64,000 nt of DNA from the NCBI RefSeq assembly GCF_900116865.1, contig NZ_FPCD01000004.1:186001-250000 (forward strand), in the 5' to 3' direction. Both the position numbers and the translations under genes were made by a program. The notes below the pieces were generated by a model. That model had not been told where the DNA came from. It saw only the letters and a list, made by a program, of their open reading frames with translations, and did not search any database. This document shows, piece after piece, positions 17,326-25,167 of the stretch (the stretch's first letter is position 1; every line of letters starts with the position of its first letter). This stretch comes from Butyrivibrio sp. M55. Lineage in GTDB: Bacteria > Bacillota > Clostridia > Lachnospirales > Lachnospiraceae.

Positions 17326-17841
17326 ATGTCATATTTGATTGCTGTCGCAACATCAGATGCCAAGGCCGTTGACCTTGGCTTTGGTGCTGCTAAGGGGTTC
17401 CATATCTACGAGGTGGAAGGAACCGATTATAAAGAAAAAGAATACAGAGAGTTTACGGAAGAAGAGATAAGTTCCGGCGCAGGTGCAAGGAATGAAAAAG
17501 GAGGTGAAGATACTGCATCGCAGATAAGTAAATGCGCAGAATCGCAAGAAGTTTGCGGCGGACAGACTTCCGGTTGCGGCGCCGGATTGCAAGGTGGCTG
17601 TGGCGGAAACGGCGGTGGACACGGCGGCTGCGGAGGAAGCGACGGAGCGCTCAAGAAAGTTGAGCTCATTGCAGATTGTCGAAGCCTTGTCTGCAAGAAA
17701 ATCGGTTTCCAAGCCCAGAAACAGCTCGAAAAGAAAGCTATCGCAGGCTTTGATGTAGAGTGCAGCGTCGATGAAGCTCTCACCAAGATCGCAACTTATT
17801 TTGATAAGATTGATAATCACGTAAGCCTTAGAAGAGGATGA
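17326..17841 (+). CDS. NifX-domain protein with Cys/Gly-rich insertion
   Basis: 171 aa. The ends form a NifX-type domain (LIAVATSDAKAVDLGFGAAKGFHIYEV at the start, with motifs VATSD and GFGAAKGF; CKKIGFQA, KKAIAGFDVE and DEALTKI at the end). Between residues ~50 and 107 a low-complexity insertion rich in Gly and Cys (CGGQTSGCGAGLQGGCGG and GGHGGCGGSDG) adds Cys70, 77, 84, 92 and 102; with Cys118, 123 and 146 there are eight. It could bind a metal or an Fe-S precursor during cofactor delivery. It ends the nitrogenase-like operon, after a 110-bp gap holding a weak GTGTTT/AAACAC inverted repeat. Function inferred only from family and place. Confidence 0.75.
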   Translation: MSYLIAVATSDAKAVDLGFGAAKGFHIYEVEGTDYKEKEYREFTEEEISSGAGARNEKGGEDTASQISKCAESQEVCGGQTSGCGAGLQGGCGGNGGGHGGCGGSDGALKKVELIADCRSLVCKKIGFQAQKQLEKKAIAGFDVECSVDEALTKIATYFDKIDNHVSLRRG

Positions 17842-17858
17842 TTGACTCGAAGTGAAGA

Positions 17859-18920
17859 TTACTTATTTTTCATTCGATTTGCGATATCGTGAACATATTC
17901 AGAAAATTCCTCGGATCTTGATTCAAGAAGTCCGTGTGTAGCATTTTTCATGACGTACATTTTCTTATCGGGAGCATTTACCTTTTCAAAATACTCACAA
18001 GCCATATCGTAATTGGTCTGGTAATCCATGTCGCCGTTTATATTGTAATACGGCACTTTGTAGTCATATTTTCCGCTAAGCGAGCACTCATAAAGACCAT
18101 GAGCAAAAAAAGACATATATGGATCCATCGAGATTGCAATATTTTTTACATAGCCGATATAGTCTTTTACCATGTAATTTGGATTAAAAAGAATCGTCGC
18201 AATCATATTGTAATCTCGACCATCTTTCATCATCCCATAACCGTACCTTTCCATTACTTTGTTTCTGGCGGCCATGGCCTCAAGGCTATCCGCGTTATCG
18301 GGCGACCATTTTTCAAGAAGTGCCTCTCCTTGAGCATCGCCATTTGTCCATTCTTTTGCCGCAGCATAGAGTCTTACTTCATTTTCATAGATGTCTATAC
18401 ATTGTCCCGTTCCGATAAAAGCGTCGTAGTACTGCGGATATTCCAATGCCAGATTTGCGCCAAACATAGATCCCCATGAATGTCCAAGCAAAGTTATTTT
18501 TTCTTTTCCCATATAAGATAAAAGAAACTCAGTCATTGCCTTGCCGTCGGCCATCATAATATCCTTGGTTATCTTATCCGAAATATTTTTCTTATCAAAG
18601 CTCTTTCCGACATTCCTCTGATCCCATGTAACAACAGTATATACGTCGCTCCACTTTCGGGTAAAAGAATAATCTACGGGACTTGTTGCAGATCCCGGCC
18701 CTCCGTGCAGATACAAAAGAACGGGATTGTCTCTGTCTTGTCCATAAATGTTTATCCATTGTCTGTTTCCGTTTATATCAACGTAAAAAGATTCATTTAT
18801 CCCGCCTTTCGGTGTTATCTTATTTATTCCCATTCCGACAGATCTGACAACAGCTAAGATTATTATCATCGTTGCCAAAACCATCAAAACTGTCTTTACA
18901 GTCTTTAGTGCTGTTTTCAT
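17859..18920 (-). CDS. Membrane-anchored alpha/beta hydrolase (S33 proline-iminopeptidase-like)
   Basis: 353 aa. An N-terminal hydrophobic segment (VLMVLATMIIILAVV, about 10-27) acts as signal anchor, so the catalytic domain probably faces outward. HGGPGSATSP near 72 carries the oxyanion HGGPG of S33 peptidases; the nucleophile elbow is GHSWGS; a C-terminal ATHG gives the likely catalytic His. The ATG at 18920 overlaps the stop of the upstream regulator as TAATG and has GGAGAAA in front, so I use it instead of an ATG 18 bp further upstream. It forms a two-gene operon with the XRE regulator and interrupts the sulfur region on the opposite strand. Substrate unknown. Confidence 0.8.
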   Translation of the reverse strand: MKTALKTVKTVLMVLATMIIILAVVRSVGMGINKITPKGGINESFYVDINGNRQWINIYGQDRDNPVLLYLHGGPGSATSPVDYSFTRKWSDVYTVVTWDQRNVGKSFDKKNISDKITKDIMMADGKAMTEFLLSYMGKEKITLLGHSWGSMFGANLALEYPQYYDAFIGTGQCIDIYENEVRLYAAAKEWTNGDAQGEALLEKWSPDNADSLEAMAARNKVMERYGYGMMKDGRDYNMIATILFNPNYMVKDYIGYVKNIAISMDPYMSFFAHGLYECSLSGKYDYKVPYYNINGDMDYQTNYDMACEYFEKVNAPDKKMYVMKNATHGLLESRSEEFSEYVHDIANRMKNK

Positions 18921-20020
18921 TATGCTTTCTCCCAACAATCGATTATTTTATTATGTGTTTTTTTATCGACACCGGCCATTTTTACAATCTGTTTGCTAAG
19001 TACCGTGCTTATTCCGGAAACTGCCTTTTCTCCAATGCTATCGATGGTATAAAAATGCTCTTTGTCCGCATGATAGAATTTAAGGTGCCTTGCTACGTCA
19101 TTTGAGCCATTCTTGTCAAATTCCATCGCAAGCTTTTTTCCCTTGGAAATAAACTTTGTCATTCCGTATTCATCTTTGATACATGCACAAAAATACGCTT
19201 TTATCACATAATAAAAAGCCACATACTTACTAAAACATCCAATCTCATCTTTGGAGAATTTTTTGATCACATCAATCATCGTATCCGTCAGACATATTGA
19301 TTCTTCGAGGTTTTTCTTTTTGCCCGTACCTGCAAGGGCCATTATCATGTACATCGATGAGTCTATTAATTCTCCGAGATGATTTATTATGCCTGATGTG
19401 CTATAGTTAAGCGCCTGATCCGGCTCTTCATTCTGCAGATATATAAGTGCCAGGACAGTATCGTTTATTCCTCCGAAGTTTATCTCCTTAAGACGTTCAA
19501 GCGCCGCCTTTTCATCAATGATCAGGTAATTGTATGCAATATTGCTCCTTATCACATAATCATTTATGTCCGGGTTCTTGTTCTGCGAAAGGTATTCAAG
19601 TGATTTGGTAAAAAGATCTATTGCCATCCTTGCATCATTCTTATCTTGATTCTCAAGGGCCTTCACATGATAGATCATCGCTGATGAAAATATTACAGAA
19701 AAATCATGGGGATATCTGTTAATGGCATCACGTGATATAACTTCCGCTTCCTCAAATTTGTGCTTGGAAACAAGTGAGTCAATGTTGGCAACAATGTCTT
19801 CCACTTTCTTGGATACCATGTCGTATCCAAGAAGAACATCAACCGAAACATCAAAAAAGCCTGCAAGTGTTGTAAGCATCATGATATCAGGAGTATTGTT
19901 ACCGTTTTCCCACTTGGACACCGCGCCGACCGTAACGCCGAGCATCTCTGCCAATTTTTCCTGTGTCAGGTTCTTCTCTTTTCTGAATTTCTTTATATTT
20001 TCATGCAGTTTTAATTTCAT
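18920..20020 (-). CDS. XRE-family transcriptional regulator with helical-repeat C-terminal domain
   Basis: 366 aa. Start at the ATG at 20020 (MKLKLHENIKKFR), seven bases after AAAGGA; a longer frame lacks a ribosome site. Cro/C1 HTH at about 6-60 (NLTQEKLAEMLGVTVGAVSKWENG, motif LGVTVGAVSKWENG). The remaining ~300 residues are helical with TPR-like spacing, as in quorum-peptide or stress-type regulators of Firmicutes. It is coupled to the alpha/beta hydrolase gene, and its promoter region faces the ABC-cooS promoter across about 150 bp, so it may also influence that operon. Ligand unknown. Confidence 0.82.
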   Translation of the reverse strand: MKLKLHENIKKFRKEKNLTQEKLAEMLGVTVGAVSKWENGNNTPDIMMLTTLAGFFDVSVDVLLGYDMVSKKVEDIVANIDSLVSKHKFEEAEVISRDAINRYPHDFSVIFSSAMIYHVKALENQDKNDARMAIDLFTKSLEYLSQNKNPDINDYVIRSNIAYNYLIIDEKAALERLKEINFGGINDTVLALIYLQNEEPDQALNYSTSGIINHLGELIDSSMYMIMALAGTGKKKNLEESICLTDTMIDVIKKFSKDEIGCFSKYVAFYYVIKAYFCACIKDEYGMTKFISKGKKLAMEFDKNGSNDVARHLKFYHADKEHFYTIDSIGEKAVSGISTVLSKQIVKMAGVDKKTHNKIIDCWEKA

Positions 20021-20172
20021 CTGTCGTTCCTTTCTGCATTGGTTATATTTTATTGGGAATCCAAAAGAATTATAATATATCATTTGTACAATCCGGACAC
20101 TTTATTTTTTTCATATTGGAAAATTCATGAAATATCACATAATAAAGACCTTATGGGACAGCGGTGCTTGGG

Positions 20173-20240
20173 AATAAGCAAAGTTTATAATCCACTATAA
20201 GTGTTTCTTAATTTTCATCTCAATTCGCGTGTGTTATTAT
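20173..20240 (+). promoter_or_regulatory. Promoter of the ABC-cooS operon with TTATA-N6-TATAA operator (copy 2)
   Basis: AATAAGCAAAGTTTATA (20173-20189, identical to the cysK promoter), TTATA-ATCCAC-TATAA (20185-20200), 11 bp, -35 TTTTCA (20212-20217), 17 bp, -10 TATTAT (20235-20240). Similarity to copy 1 continues through CTTAATTTTCA and TTCAATCA. Confidence 0.82.
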
Positions 20241-20306
20241 TCAATCAAAATAAAATTACCTATTGACCCAGTGGGTGAAAAGACATTATAGTGGAGGATG
20301 GTTATT

Positions 20307-21260
20307 ATGAAAAAACATTTATTATTGACATTACTGATCGGAACAGTGCTTACGCTGTCAGGATGCGGAAATTCCAATGTCGGAAGCGCAAGTGCCAAAG
20401 CAGCAGGTGGCGCAAAGGCCGAAGAAACAGTGAAGATTGCATATCTTCCCATAACACATTCACTCGCTGTATTGGAGGAAGCAGAGGAGCTTGCCAATAA
20501 TGAAAAAGTAAATGTTGAGCTTGTTAAGTACGGTTCCTGGCCGGAACTTCTGGATGCTCTTAATTCCGGAAATGTTGACGGAGCATCGGTTCTTATAGAG
20601 CTTGCAATGAAGTCGAAAGCTGAGGGCGTGGGAATAAAAGCTGTCGCGCTCGGACATAAGGACGGAAATGTTCTCATCGTTTCAAATGATGTTAAAGACG
20701 GCGCCGATCTTAAAGGAAGAACAATAGCTATTCCTCATCGTCAGTCTTCACATAACATCCTGGTAAATGATGCGCTTGCAAAGAACGGACTTACGATTGA
20801 TGACATAAATGTTGTGGAACTTGCACCAACAGAGATGCCTTCGGCACTTGTTACAGGAACAATAGACGGTTACTGCGTCGCGGAACCTTTTGGTGCGGTA
20901 GGTGTTTCGACAGGAAAAGGAAAAGTACTGTATACCTCCGAAGAATTGTGGGAGGATTCGGTTTGCTGCGCACTTGTTTTAACGGATGATTTTATAGACA
21001 AGCATGCTGATACAGCCAAGGCATTTGTTGAAGGATACAAGACAGCGGGAAATAATCTTAATTCCGAAACAGCCCAAACTGTTGCAGAGAAATATCTTAA
21101 GCAGAAAAAAGATGTACTTGAAACATCTTTGAAATGGATTTCTTATGATGACCTTGAGATTACAGAGGAACAATATAACAAGCTTACCGAAAAGGTGAAG
21201 GAATACGGACTTTCAGATAACCCGCCCGCATATTCCGAATTTGTAAAGAATGACTTTTAA
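20307..21260 (+). CDS. ABC transporter substrate-binding lipoprotein, sulfonate/nitrate/taurine type
   Basis: 317 aa. Lipoprotein signal MKKHLLLTLLIGTVLTLSGC with Cys20 as the lipid-attached residue. The start is the ATG at 20307, nine bases after GGAGG. The mature part is an NMT1/SsuA-like periplasmic-binding-protein-2 fold (KIAYLPITHSLAVLEEAEEL start; GSWPELLDALNSGNVDGAS; IAIPHRQSSHNILV). Such proteins bind sulfonates, nitrate, thiamine precursors or similar anions; the exact ligand cannot be read from the sequence. First gene of an operon with permease, ATPase and a CooS-family protein, behind the shared sulfur-region promoter, which favours an organosulfur ligand. Confidence 0.88.
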   Translation: MKKHLLLTLLIGTVLTLSGCGNSNVGSASAKAAGGAKAEETVKIAYLPITHSLAVLEEAEELANNEKVNVELVKYGSWPELLDALNSGNVDGASVLIELAMKSKAEGVGIKAVALGHKDGNVLIVSNDVKDGADLKGRTIAIPHRQSSHNILVNDALAKNGLTIDDINVVELAPTEMPSALVTGTIDGYCVAEPFGAVGVSTGKGKVLYTSEELWEDSVCCALVLTDDFIDKHADTAKAFVEGYKTAGNNLNSETAQTVAEKYLKQKKDVLETSLKWISYDDLEITEEQYNKLTEKVKEYGLSDNPPAYSEFVKNDF

Positions 21261-21278
21261 ATAAGGCAAGGGGACATG

Positions 21279-22040
21279 ATGAAAAAAATACTCTCTCTTA
21301 AATACGTTGTTGTATCAATACTTATCTTACTTGGAATCTGGCAGCTGGCATTTTGGATAAGCGACTACAGTTCGGCTTTATTTCCGTCGCCCTTAATGGC
21401 GATTGAAGCTCTGTTTGAAATGATAGCAGACGGTACGCTACTTGCATCCATAGCTGCGAGTATGTACAGATTTGTAATAGGTTATGGATTATCGGTTATT
21501 ATAGCAGTCTTTCTGGGACTTATTTTAGGAAGTCTTCCCAAGGTGTTTAAATATGTGAATCCTTCACTTCAGCTTTTGAGACCGATATCACCGACAGCGT
21601 GGATGCCTTTTGTGGTACTTCTGTTTGGAATAGGTGATCTTCCTGCGATCGTTATTATTTTTATAGCAGCTTTTTTCCCCGTATTACTGTCTACGGTATC
21701 GGCTGTAAATAAGATTGATGATATGTATTTCAGAGTAGCTGATAATTTTGGAATAAAGCAGCCGCAGCTTATGTGGAAAGTTATCCTTCCTGCGGCGTTC
21801 CCTCAGATTGCCAATGCCGTTCATCTTGCTCTTGGAAGCGCATGGATATTCCTTGTTGCGGGTGAGATGGTAGGAGCGCAGTCGGGACTAGGTTTCCAGA
21901 TTATTGATGCGAGAAACAATATCAGAGCGGACATCCTTTTGGCAACAATTCTTGTGATAGGCCTTATTGGACTGTTACTTGATTTCCTTATCGGATTGTT
22001 GGAAAAAAGAATTCTTAAGGCCTGGGGAGGAGAGCAGTAA
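21279..22040 (+). CDS. ABC transporter permease, SsuC/TauC type
   Basis: About 253 aa, five to six membrane helices. The BPD-transporter loop (EAA-like) is visible as ADNFGIKQPQLMWKVILPAAFPQI near 150-175 (core ILPAAFPQI). AAGGGG precedes two adjacent ATGs; the second (21279) has the better spacing, but 21276 is possible. Its stop overlaps the ATPase start as TAATG. It forms the channel for the substrate bound by the upstream lipoprotein. Confidence 0.88.
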   Translation: MKKILSLKYVVVSILILLGIWQLAFWISDYSSALFPSPLMAIEALFEMIADGTLLASIAASMYRFVIGYGLSVIIAVFLGLILGSLPKVFKYVNPSLQLLRPISPTAWMPFVVLLFGIGDLPAIVIIFIAAFFPVLLSTVSAVNKIDDMYFRVADNFGIKQPQLMWKVILPAAFPQIANAVHLALGSAWIFLVAGEMVGAQSGLGFQIIDARNNIRADILLATILVIGLIGLLLDFLIGLLEKRILKAWGGEQ

Positions 22041-22813
22041 TGTCATATATTCATATAGAAAATGCAGGAAAAACCTTCATACAGAATGGCACGCAGTTCA
22101 CAGCTTTGTCGGATGTAAATCTTGATATTGAAAAAGGTGAGTTTATCTGCCTCCTTGGTCCTTCGGGCTGTGGAAAAAGTACTCTTTTAAATGCTATTGC
22201 AGGCTTTGATCCGGTGAACCTTGGAAGCGTTAAGATTGATGGCAACGAAGTGATGGCGCCAAGCACAAAGAATGTAACTATCTTCCAGAACTATGGCTTG
22301 CTTCCGTGGCGTACTGTCATAAAAAACGTAGAACTAGGGCTGGAATCAAAAGGTATTGAAAAAGAAAAGAGAAAAGAAATTGCAAAAGAGTACCTTAAAC
22401 TTGTAAAGCTTGAGAACTTTGCGGATAGTTTTCCAAGGCAGCTCTCCGGCGGAATGAAACAGAGAGTTGCGATAGCCAGGGCACTTGCCGTGGAGCCCGA
22501 TATCATCTTTATGGATGAGCCTTTCGGAGCATTGGATGCGATTACCAGAATGAAGCTTCAGGATGATATTTTGGATATCTGCAAGAGCCAAAAGAAAACA
22601 ATCATTTTTGTAACACATGACATTGAAGAAGCTGTTTATCTGGCGGACAGGATTGTTGTAATGACACCCAACCCCGGCAAAGTAAAAGGTGTTATAACAG
22701 TTCCGATTCACCATTTCAGAGACAGAACAAGCGGAGACTTTTTGCTGATAAGAGACAAAATCTTTGATCTATTGCAAATGAAGATAGAAGAAGATATTGA
22801 ATATACGATTTAA
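22040..22813 (+). CDS. ABC transporter ATPase, SsuB/TauB type
   Basis: 257 aa. Walker A GPSGCGKST near 42-50, Q-loop FQNYGLLPW, signature LSGGMKQR near 140, Walker B IIFMDEPFGALD, and the switch His in VTHDIEEA. FGALD and EEAVYLADRIVVM are typical of the nitrate/sulfonate/taurine subfamily. Translationally coupled to the permease and 12 bp ahead of the CooS-like gene. Confidence 0.92.
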   Translation: MSYIHIENAGKTFIQNGTQFTALSDVNLDIEKGEFICLLGPSGCGKSTLLNAIAGFDPVNLGSVKIDGNEVMAPSTKNVTIFQNYGLLPWRTVIKNVELGLESKGIEKEKRKEIAKEYLKLVKLENFADSFPRQLSGGMKQRVAIARALAVEPDIIFMDEPFGALDAITRMKLQDDILDICKSQKKTIIFVTHDIEEAVYLADRIVVMTPNPGKVKGVITVPIHHFRDRTSGDFLLIRDKIFDLLQMKIEEDIEYTI

Positions 22814-22825
22814 GGTAGGGAAAAA

Positions 22826-24925
22826 ATGAGCCACACACATTCACATGAACACGAACATCACCACCATCATGGCAAAAACGGATTAGAGCACATTCATTCA
22901 CACAGAAATCTGATCGGTTTTGATGAGCATGGTATTCCGACAGTGACACTTAAGGCAAGTGACCACGGCGGAGAGAGTAGTCCCGAGGATTTTACCAAGG
23001 ACTATATGAACGCTGTGGCGGAATATAGAAAGACATTTCCGTCAAAGCAGGACGTAATCGATAATACACCCGATCCGGCCGTAAGGGAGATGATCCTTAG
23101 GATGGAGCAGATCGGAATAGATACGGCTTTTGACAGGTTTGATGCTCAGAAGCCGCAGTGTGCGTTCGGACTTAGCGGAACATGTTGTAAGATCTGCAAC
23201 ATGGGACCTTGTCATATCACTGCGAAAGCACAGAGAGGTGTTTGCGGTGCGGATGCGGATCTGATAGTTGCGAGAAATCTTTTGCGTTCAGCGGCTTCAG
23301 GTGCGGCTCAGCATGGTATGCATGCAAGGGAAGTCATGCTTACTTTGAAAAAAGTTGCTGAGGGAGAACTTGATATTCCTATCCTTGGCGAGCAAAAGAT
23401 AAGGAGCACTGCGGAAGCATTTGGAATAAAGCAAAAGAACAGACAGCTTAAAAATGTCGCAAAAGATCTAGCGGATGCTTTGCTTGAGGATATGTCCAGA
23501 AGTGTTCCCGATGATTATAAGACAATAAAGGCCTGCGCACTTCCCGAGAGACAGAAGGTTTGGGAAGATCTGGATATTCTTCCAATCAGTGCTTACCATG
23601 AAGTTTTTGAAGCATATCATAAGTCGGGATGTGCTACGGACGGTGACTGGAAGAGCATCATGCAGCAGTTCCTTCGCTGCGGACTTGCATTTACTTTTTC
23701 AGGTGTTGTCGGAGCAGGCATTGCGACCGATGCATTGTTTGGTGTCGGTGACAGAGTTACGTCCAAGGTCAATATCGGTGCGCTCAAAAAAGGCTATGTA
23801 AATATTGCGGTGCACGGACATCTTCCAACACTTGTAAGCCAGATTGTTGCCGCAGGAAAAAGAGAAGACCTGATTGAACTTGCCAAATCTAAAGGTGCAA
23901 AGGGCATTCGTTTCTACGGTATCTGCTGTTCCGGACTTTCTGCGATGTACAGAGACAGTGGTGTTATTCCGCTTTCAAATGCGGTTTCGGCGGAACTTGT
24001 ACTTGCTACCGGAGCGCTCGATCTGTGGGTTGCGGATGTTCAGGATGTATTTCCTTCAATCATGGATGTTGCTAAGTGCTTTAAGACTGTTGTGGTTACA
24101 ACAAGTGATTCTGCAAGACTTCCGGGGGCTGAGAGATATGAATACGATCATCACCACAGCAATATAGGTCAGACTAAGGAACTTGCAGAGAAGATAGTAA
24201 GACGTGCGATCGAAAGCTTTGAGATCAGAAAAGGAATGCCAGTATATATTCCACCATACGAGGTAGAGGCAGAAGTCGGATTCTCTGTTGAGTATGTTCA
24301 CAAGAGATTCGGAAGCATGAAGCCTCTTGCCGAAGCAATTAAATCGGGACAGATCCTTGGTGTTGTAAATATGGTCGGATGTAATAATCCTAAGGTCCTT
24401 TATGAGAAGTGCATTATTGATGTGGCCGATGAACTTCTTAAGAACAACGTTCTTATTATCACCAACGGATGTGCATCTTTCCCTCTTATGAAGCTTGGAT
24501 ATTGCGCAGTTTCGGGAAAAGAGAAGGCAGGAGAATCCTTAAGAGAATTTCTTGAGCCCGACCTTCCGCCCGTATGGCATGTCGGAGAGTGTATTGATAA
24601 TACACGTTCTACAGGTATATTTGCGGGAATTGCAGGCGTGCTTGGAAAGAATCTCTACGAGCTTCCTTTTGCATTCTCATCTCCCGAGTGGGGAAATGAA
24701 AAGGGAATCGATGCGGCACTTGGATTCAGACTTAACGGAATCAGTTCTTATCACTGCGTTGAAGCTCCGATCTTTGGCTCAAAGAATGTAATCGAGTTCC
24801 TTAAACACGGCACAAAGGAGCTTCTTGGTTCAACAATGAATGTAAACACGGATCCTGTAGCACTTGCAAAACAGATTGTACAGGATATGAAAGATAAGAG
24901 AGCAGCCCTTGGTTGGGATAAATAA
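22826..24925 (+). CDS. cooS: CooS-family (Ni-CO dehydrogenase-like) protein with altered C-cluster ligand
   Basis: 699 aa. The first 28 residues hold twelve His (HTHSHEHEHHHHH), a likely nickel-binding tail. D-cluster cysteines Cys112, Cys120 and B-cluster Cys121, 124, 129, 140 match the CooS pattern. Of the C-cluster ligands I can match His330/332 (HGH), Cys367/368 (GICC), Cys519 (VGCNNP), Cys549 (TNGCAS) and Cys589 (GECIDN), plus the acid-base Lys626 (PEWGNEK). At the position of Cys333 in the Carboxydothermus enzyme (motif VQC..PS) it has Asp407 (ADVQDVFPS). It may thus be an enzyme with a modified active cluster. No CooC, CooF or acetyl-CoA synthase genes are present. Fourth gene of the ABC operon. 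Confidence 0.88.
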   Translation: MSHTHSHEHEHHHHHGKNGLEHIHSHRNLIGFDEHGIPTVTLKASDHGGESSPEDFTKDYMNAVAEYRKTFPSKQDVIDNTPDPAVREMILRMEQIGIDTAFDRFDAQKPQCAFGLSGTCCKICNMGPCHITAKAQRGVCGADADLIVARNLLRSAASGAAQHGMHAREVMLTLKKVAEGELDIPILGEQKIRSTAEAFGIKQKNRQLKNVAKDLADALLEDMSRSVPDDYKTIKACALPERQKVWEDLDILPISAYHEVFEAYHKSGCATDGDWKSIMQQFLRCGLAFTFSGVVGAGIATDALFGVGDRVTSKVNIGALKKGYVNIAVHGHLPTLVSQIVAAGKREDLIELAKSKGAKGIRFYGICCSGLSAMYRDSGVIPLSNAVSAELVLATGALDLWVADVQDVFPSIMDVAKCFKTVVVTTSDSARLPGAERYEYDHHHSNIGQTKELAEKIVRRAIESFEIRKGMPVYIPPYEVEAEVGFSVEYVHKRFGSMKPLAEAIKSGQILGVVNMVGCNNPKVLYEKCIIDVADELLKNNVLIITNGCASFPLMKLGYCAVSGKEKAGESLREFLEPDLPPVWHVGECIDNTRSTGIFAGIAGVLGKNLYELPFAFSSPEWGNEKGIDAALGFRLNGISSYHCVEAPIFGSKNVIEFLKHGTKELLGSTMNVNTDPVALAKQIVQDMKDKRAALGWDK

Positions 24926-24945
24926 GTATTATCATAACGATGTAA

Positions 24946-24986
24946 AATATGGGCGTAATGCGAAAAATAGGCATTACGCCCATATT
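24946..24986 (+). terminator. Strong hairpin after cooS
   Basis: Perfect 16-bp stem AATATGGGCGTAATGC / GCATTACGCCCATATT with a 9-nt loop, just after the cooS stop. It is followed by an AT-rich repeat rather than a clean T-run, so it may end or stabilise the transcript. Confidence 0.7.
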
Positions 24987-25080
24987 ATATTTTATTATAT
25001 TATTTTATATTACTTTATATCATATTATATCGTTTTATATCGTATTATATTGTTTTATATCGAATTATATCGTATTATAT
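24981..25080 (+). repeat. Ten tandem 10-bp units ending in TTATAT
   Basis: Ten consecutive exact 10-bp blocks, each ending TTATAT with a variable first four bases (for example CGTATTATAT, CGTTTTATAT, TGTTTTATAT, CGAATTATAT). The period matches one helical turn. It lies between the cooS hairpin and the orphan ATPase gene. Confidence 0.9.
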
Positions 25081-25167
25081 TTTTGTAATGGAATTATATA
25101 GTAGACGATAGAGTAATCAGGTGTATATTTTCAGATAGGGAAACACCGATGATCGAGAGGCGAGAGT

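Noticed and set aside
17859-20020. Regulator/hydrolase pair as part of the nitrogenase-like system
   Set aside because: Opposite strand, own coupling, S33-type hydrolase with no sulfur link; kept as a neighbour only, although the regulator faces the ABC-cooS promoter.
22826-22912. His-rich start of cooS as an artificial His tag
   Set aside because: The pattern is irregular (HTHSHEHEHHHHHGKNGLEH type) and encoded in a natural operon; similar His-rich tails occur in nickel proteins.
24981-25080. CRISPR array or microsatellite promoter
   Set aside because: Units are only 10 bp with no spacers and no cas genes; simple tandem AT-rich array.
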